DNA from: an uncultured Flammeovirgaceae bacterium
Lineage (GTDB): Bacteria; Bacteroidota; Bacteroidia; Cytophagales; Cyclobacteriaceae
NCBI GenBank assembly: GCA_946886805.1
Contig: CAMPJM010000252.1
Coordinates: forward strand, 1-6,226
Length of the DNA stretch: 6,226 bases
Direction of reading: 5' to 3'
This document shows positions 1 to 3,900 of this stretch, one piece after another; the first letter of the stretch is position 1; each line of letters opens with the position of its first letter. The position numbers and the translations under genes were made by a program. The notes beneath the pieces were generated by a model that worked only from the letters and a program-made list of their open reading frames with translations, was not told the DNA's origin and made no database searches.

Positions 1-801
1 ATAATAGAAAATGTATTTGAAGGTGAAGATGTACTCGTTTATAATGATCTGGATCCTGATAATTTGGAAACTAAAGATTTAACGGCTAAAGTTTACCTGA
101 ATAACATCGTTACCAAATATTATAAAGGGATTCAATTTATTTTTAGTGATGTTAATATAAGCCAGCCGTTTTATCTTGATGAAAATAGCTTTTTCATAAA
201 AATCGAATTGGCGTCCAATTTAGATGGGACTCATATCGATCAGCCGATTAATACCTTCCAACCCTTAGACATTTACCTCAGGTTTAATATTGACGAACTC
301 TATAATATAAGTCCTCCGAGGATATATAGCATTACAAGCCACAGAGAAAATTTAGATCAATTTAAACCAGTCCCGATCGATCAGGGGGAAAATACTTTCA
401 ATTTTGCATTTATTAGTCCTTCCAAAGGAAAGAATTTCCGCAGAGGCAAAGAATACAGGCTGGAATGGAAAGGGAATAATAAAAATATTCCAGTACGGTT
501 AGAATTGCATAAGGAGAAAAAATTACTGTTTACAATAAACCCTGTCGTGGTAGGAAACAGTTATATCTGGAGAATTCCTTCTGATATGAAATTAGGTAAA
601 AACTACCAGATAAAAATAGTGAACTTAAAGAACACTGAAAATACGGGCATAAGTCCAGAATTTTCAATTAAAAGAAAAGTACCGCTGGGCTTAAAAGTGG
701 CAGGCGTAGCGGCTGTGGCTGGCGCTGTTTACTATATTATGAATCTTGATTCGGGTACGGACGAGAAAGTACTACTCCCCTTGCCTCCTGAATTCCCATA
801 A
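1..801 (+). CDS. Partial (5'-truncated) membrane-anchored protein with a Kre9/KNH-like beta domain and a C-terminal transmembrane helix
   Basis: The frame is open from base 1 to the TAA at 799-801, giving 266 visible residues. The first plausible in-window start, a TTG at 64, lies in the middle of this open frame with no ribosome site, so the true start is upstream of the window. Visible residues 1-135 are beta-rich and mixed-charge (VYLNNIVTKYYKG, FSDVNISQPFYLD), and I do not recognise this part with certainty. Residues about 139-226 resemble the Ser-Thr-rich/Kre9-KNH family (PF10342 type): SPSKGKNFRRG, then EWKG, YIWRIPSD, GKNYQIKIVN and the closing strand PEFSIK. Residues about 227-247 (VPLGLKVAGVAAVAGAVYY) form one hydrophobic helix. 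It is followed by an acidic tail DSGTDEK and a proline-rich end LPLPPEFP. From family knowledge, such domains sit in cell-surface or envelope proteins; a role as membrane partner of the downstream adhesin is inference. No catalytic motif is seen. Confidence 0.85.
   Translation: MIENVFEGEDVLVYNDLDPDNLETKDLTAKVYLNNIVTKYYKGIQFIFSDVNISQPFYLDENSFFIKIELASNLDGTHIDQPINTFQPLDIYLRFNIDELYNISPPRIYSITSHRENLDQFKPVPIDQGENTFNFAFISPSKGKNFRRGKEYRLEWKGNNKNIPVRLELHKEKKLLFTINPVVVGNSYIWRIPSDMKLGKNYQIKIVNLKNTENTGISPEFSIKRKVPLGLKVAGVAAVAGAVYYIMNLDSGTDEKVLLPLPPEFP
415..678 (+). other. Kre9/KNH-like (Ser-Thr-rich, PF10342-type) beta domain in the upstream protein
   Basis: The segment encodes the pattern typical of this fold. 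It opens with 'SP..G..F.+G', has a Trp-containing strand (LEWKG), a mid-domain Trp-Ile/Arg-Pro strand (YIWRIPSD), a 'G..Y.IKI' strand and a final 'S.EFSIK' strand directly before the membrane helix. In bacteria this domain is usually an extracytoplasmic accessory module. The assignment is by motif recognition only; a profile search with PF10342 would settle it. Confidence 0.6.
679..741 (+). other. C-terminal transmembrane helix of the upstream protein
   Basis: About 21 residues from VPLGLKVAGVAAV to AVYYIM are hydrophobic and rich in Ala, Val and Gly. They are flanked by KRK on the N-terminal side and DSGTDE on the C-terminal side. Only 20 residues (742-801) remain after the helix, so it acts as a tail anchor for the beta domain. 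The single Lys inside the helix lies near its start. Confidence 0.75.
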
Positions 802-847
802 GTGATTAAAGGCTTTATTAAATTTATTTGAAGGGTTGGAATGACGT

Positions 848-862
848 GGATTGAAATAATCC
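848..862 (+). other. Weak hairpin in the intergenic spacer
   Basis: GGATT at 848-852 can pair with AATCC at 858-862 around a five-base loop, and a U-G pair (847 with 863) could extend the stem by one. The stem is short, AT-rich and not followed by a T run, so it does not qualify as an intrinsic terminator. The rest of the 115-base spacer (802-916) holds no tRNA-like or coding structure that I can see. Confidence 0.2.
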
Positions 863-884
863 GATTTACGAATTGATCTGAATT

Positions 885-894
885 TTACTAGTAA
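885..894. repeat. 10-base perfect palindrome TTACTAGTAA upstream of the Fn3 gene
   Basis: TTACTAGTAA equals its own reverse complement and lies 22 bases before the start codon, just upstream of the ribosome site. It could be a small operator half or chance; the flanking bases (T at 884, G at 895) do not extend the symmetry. The sequence alone gives no evidence of a binding protein. Confidence 0.25.
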
Positions 895-900
895 GTTAAA

Positions 901-906
901 AGAGGA
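901..906 (+). promoter_or_regulatory. Ribosome binding site for the Fn3 adhesin gene
   Basis: AGAGGA, containing the Shine-Dalgarno core GAGG, ends 10 bases before the ATG at 917. Upstream in the same frame there is no ATG, GTG or TTG back to the TAA at 857-859. The site and the signal peptide that follows together fix the start. Many Bacteroidota genes rely little on this motif, so it is supporting rather than decisive. Confidence 0.6.
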
Positions 907-916
907 AACTACTAAA

Positions 917-982
917 ATGATAAAACACATTACCCATTTTTTTTTATTGGTCTTTTTTGCTTCTTCCAATAGTGCCTCTGCA
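917..982 (+). other. Sec signal peptide of the Fn3 protein
   Basis: Residues 1-22 have a short basic start (MIKH), a Phe/Leu/Val-rich core (FFLLVFF) and an Ala-Ser-Ala end before Asp23, fitting signal peptidase I cleavage after Ala22. No lipobox Cys is present, so it is not a lipoprotein. The core is encoded partly by a run of nine T (937-945) followed closely by a run of six T (953-958). Confidence 0.85.
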
Positions 983-3900
983 GATTTTGTGCAGGACATA
1001 ATTAATGATGTTCCGGACGCTCCGAATAACGTAAGGGCAGAAGCGTTAGCCAGTGATCAAATCGCTATCAGTTGGGAATATAACGATGAGGACGAAAAGG
1101 TAAATCATTTTCTCATAGAACGAGCTGATGAGAGTACTCTTGGTGGATTTAAAGAGGTTCATAATGTTAACAAGCATACCCGGTCGGTAATAGATGACAA
1201 TTTACAAGCCCAAACTACTTATCAATATAGGGTATTGGCAAGTAATCCCGACGGTAATTCCGATCCCAGCAGTATTGTTGAGGCGACCACTTTATTAGCA
1301 GCCCCTAATGCTCCCACTAATTTAACTGCAAATGGCCTCACAGGTACGAGTATCCGTTTGAGCTGGGAACATGACATGATTAATAGTGAAAAAATAGTCA
1401 TAGAACGCAGTAATTTGCTTGGTTCGTTTAGCGAGGTTGGCGAGACATCTGTAGAAAACACTACTTACGACGACGAGAATTTGCTTCCTTTAGTCGTATA
1501 TAATTATCCAGTTAAAGCAGTAAGTGCCACTGAAGAAAGTTCGGAATACAGTAACACAGCATCATCAACTACGGCTTTGCTTGCCACCGCACCTAATGCG
1601 CCATCCGGCCTTGCTGCTCCTGGTATTACATCGAACTCTGTTACCTTGTCATGGACAGACAACTCAGATAATGAAGATAATTTTATTGTGGAAAAAGCAA
1701 CGGTAAGTACAGGTCCATTCACGACATTAGCTACTTTGGCACCAGATATTACCACTACTACCGATACAGACGTATCTCCTAACACCACTTATTATTATCA
1801 GGTAAAGGCAATAAATGGGGTGGATGATTCTGAATATACTGCGGTTCTGGAAGTCACCACTTTAGATGTAGCTCCTGCGGTGCCTTCCGGTTTAACTGCC
1901 AGTCCCGCTTCTACTACTTCCATTAGCCTGCAGTGGACAGATAACTCTTCCAATGAAGATAATTTTATTTTGGAAAGATCGGCAACCGCCGATGGTACTT
2001 ATACACCCTTTACACTTGCGGCGAACCTTGAAGAATATAGTGATACAGGCTTAGACCCCAATACAACCTACTATTACAAAATCAAAGCCCTGAATGCTGC
2101 CGGAAGCTCGGTTTATACCGATATTGCAAGTGCCAAAACCAATGACGTAGCACCTGTACCTCCATCAGTATTACAAGTTACTGCAAAAACTGCAAGCACT
2201 GTTAGCTTGGCCTGGACTGATGCTTCTGACAATGAATTGTACTTTATATTAGAGAGATCAAGCACATCGGCTACAACAGGTTTTACAAAAATAGTTGAAC
2301 CAGCAGCCAATGCTACTACTTATCTTGATGATGAGTTGGCTCCAAACACTACTTACTGGTACAGAATTAAGGCGCATAACGCCGCGGGGGATTCAGAATA
2401 TAGCGGAATTTCCGTAACAACAAATGACGTTCCTGCTAAAGTACCTACTGCTCTTGTGGCAAGTGCAATTTCAACTTCAAGTATTAAACTCACCTGGACA
2501 GACAATGCTAACAATGAGGACAACTATGTCGTGGAACGTTCCTCAACAGGTGGAGAGGGCACTTTTACTGTAATCACTTCATCGTTAGCGGCCAATACGA
2601 ACACTTTTACAAATTCTGGTCTTAAATCTAATACAACTTACTATTATAGGGTGAAGGCTGTTAATGAAGCAGGTAGTCTGGGATATAGCGCACAGGCCAA
2701 CGCAACAACAAGTAAAGACCTACCTACAACGCCAAGCGAACTTAGATCAACCGTTGTAACAGCTTCAACTATTACATTAATATGGAACGATAACTCTGGA
2801 AATGAAACAGGCTTTGTACTTGAACGATCGCTGACTACCGAGGATGAAGACTTTAGTATCGTAGCAAATATTCCCGCAAATAATGAAACTTATACTGATG
2901 AAGGACTAAGCTCTAACACAACCTACTTTTATAGAATAAGAGCAAAAAATGCTGATGGATTTTCTGAGACTTATAGTAATGAACCGGGTATAACCACTGA
3001 AAGGGAAGCTGGGCCTCCTGCGGCTCCAACGAAGTTAACAGCACATGCGGTCACGACATTTTTAATTAAACTTGAATGGCAAGATAATGCCGATAACGAG
3101 ACAAGCTATATTATAGAAAGATATACTGATCCAGAAAACATTACCAAAATTAACTTACCGTCTAATACAGAAGTTTACGAAAATATTGGTCTATCTGCCA
3201 ATACAACTTACTATTATAAAGTAATAGCAAGTAACAACGATGGGGTAACAGAAAGTAATATAGTCAGTGCCACTACTTTGGCAAATGCACAGCCTCCTAC
3301 TGCACCTACTGCCCTTTCTGCCAGTGCGGTTTCTACAGTTCAAATTAATTTGCGATGGACAGATAATTCCGACAGTGAGGCAAATTTCATAATTGAACGC
3401 TCAACAACATCTGACCCAGAGTCTTTTAAATTTATTGCCGCTGTTAATGCTAATATTACAGAGTATCAAAATTTTGGCCTTTCTCCTGATACCCGATATT
3501 ATTATCGTGTCCAGGCGCAAAATCAAGATGGCCCCTCCATATTCTCCAATACTGCCAACGCTAAAACCTCACAGAGCCCACAACCACCCGCTGCTCCTTC
3601 AAGTATTCAGGCAACGGGGGTGTCCACTGCACAGATTAATATAACCTGGATCGACAACTCCGATAATGAAAGTGGGTTTGAAATATTAAGGGCAGAAAGT
3701 CAGGATGGGGCTTTTGGGATAGCAGGAATTGTTGGTGTAGATAAAGAAGTATTTCAAAATACCGGATTAAATTCTAACACTACTTACTATTATAAGGTAA
3801 GAGCAATCAATCAAGATGGGGCTTCTGCTTTTACAAGCACAGTTAGTGCCGCTACGTCAAATACCCGAAAACCGCCGGTAAGCCCTTCTAGTTTAACCGC

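Noticed and set aside
64..801. TTG at 64 as the start of the upstream gene
   Set aside because: The same frame is open back to base 1 with coherent protein-like sequence (EGEDVLVYNDLDPDN) and there is no ribosome site before the TTG, so the gene simply begins outside the window.
802..865. Intrinsic terminator after the upstream gene
   Set aside because: Only short AT-rich symmetry (TAAATTTA) and the weak 848-862 hairpin are present, with no GC-rich stem and no T run after it.
802..916. Bacteroidota-type promoter (TTG about 20 bases before TAnnTTTG) in the spacer
   Set aside because: TTTATTTG at 823-830 matches most of the -7 element, but no TTG lies at the right distance upstream. Other TTG triplets lack a matching downstream box. 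Not strong enough to call.
772..999. Minus-strand open frame of 75 codons spanning the spacer
   Set aside because: It overlaps the end of the upstream gene and the signal peptide of the Fn3 gene in antisense; its hydrophobic stretch is partly the reverse of spacer and T-tract sequence. No supporting evidence.
1524..3644. Plus-strand out-of-frame open frames at 1524-1706 and 3393-3644
   Set aside because: Both are in a shifted frame inside the Fn3 array, with low-complexity His/Leu/Pro-rich products typical of shadow translation.
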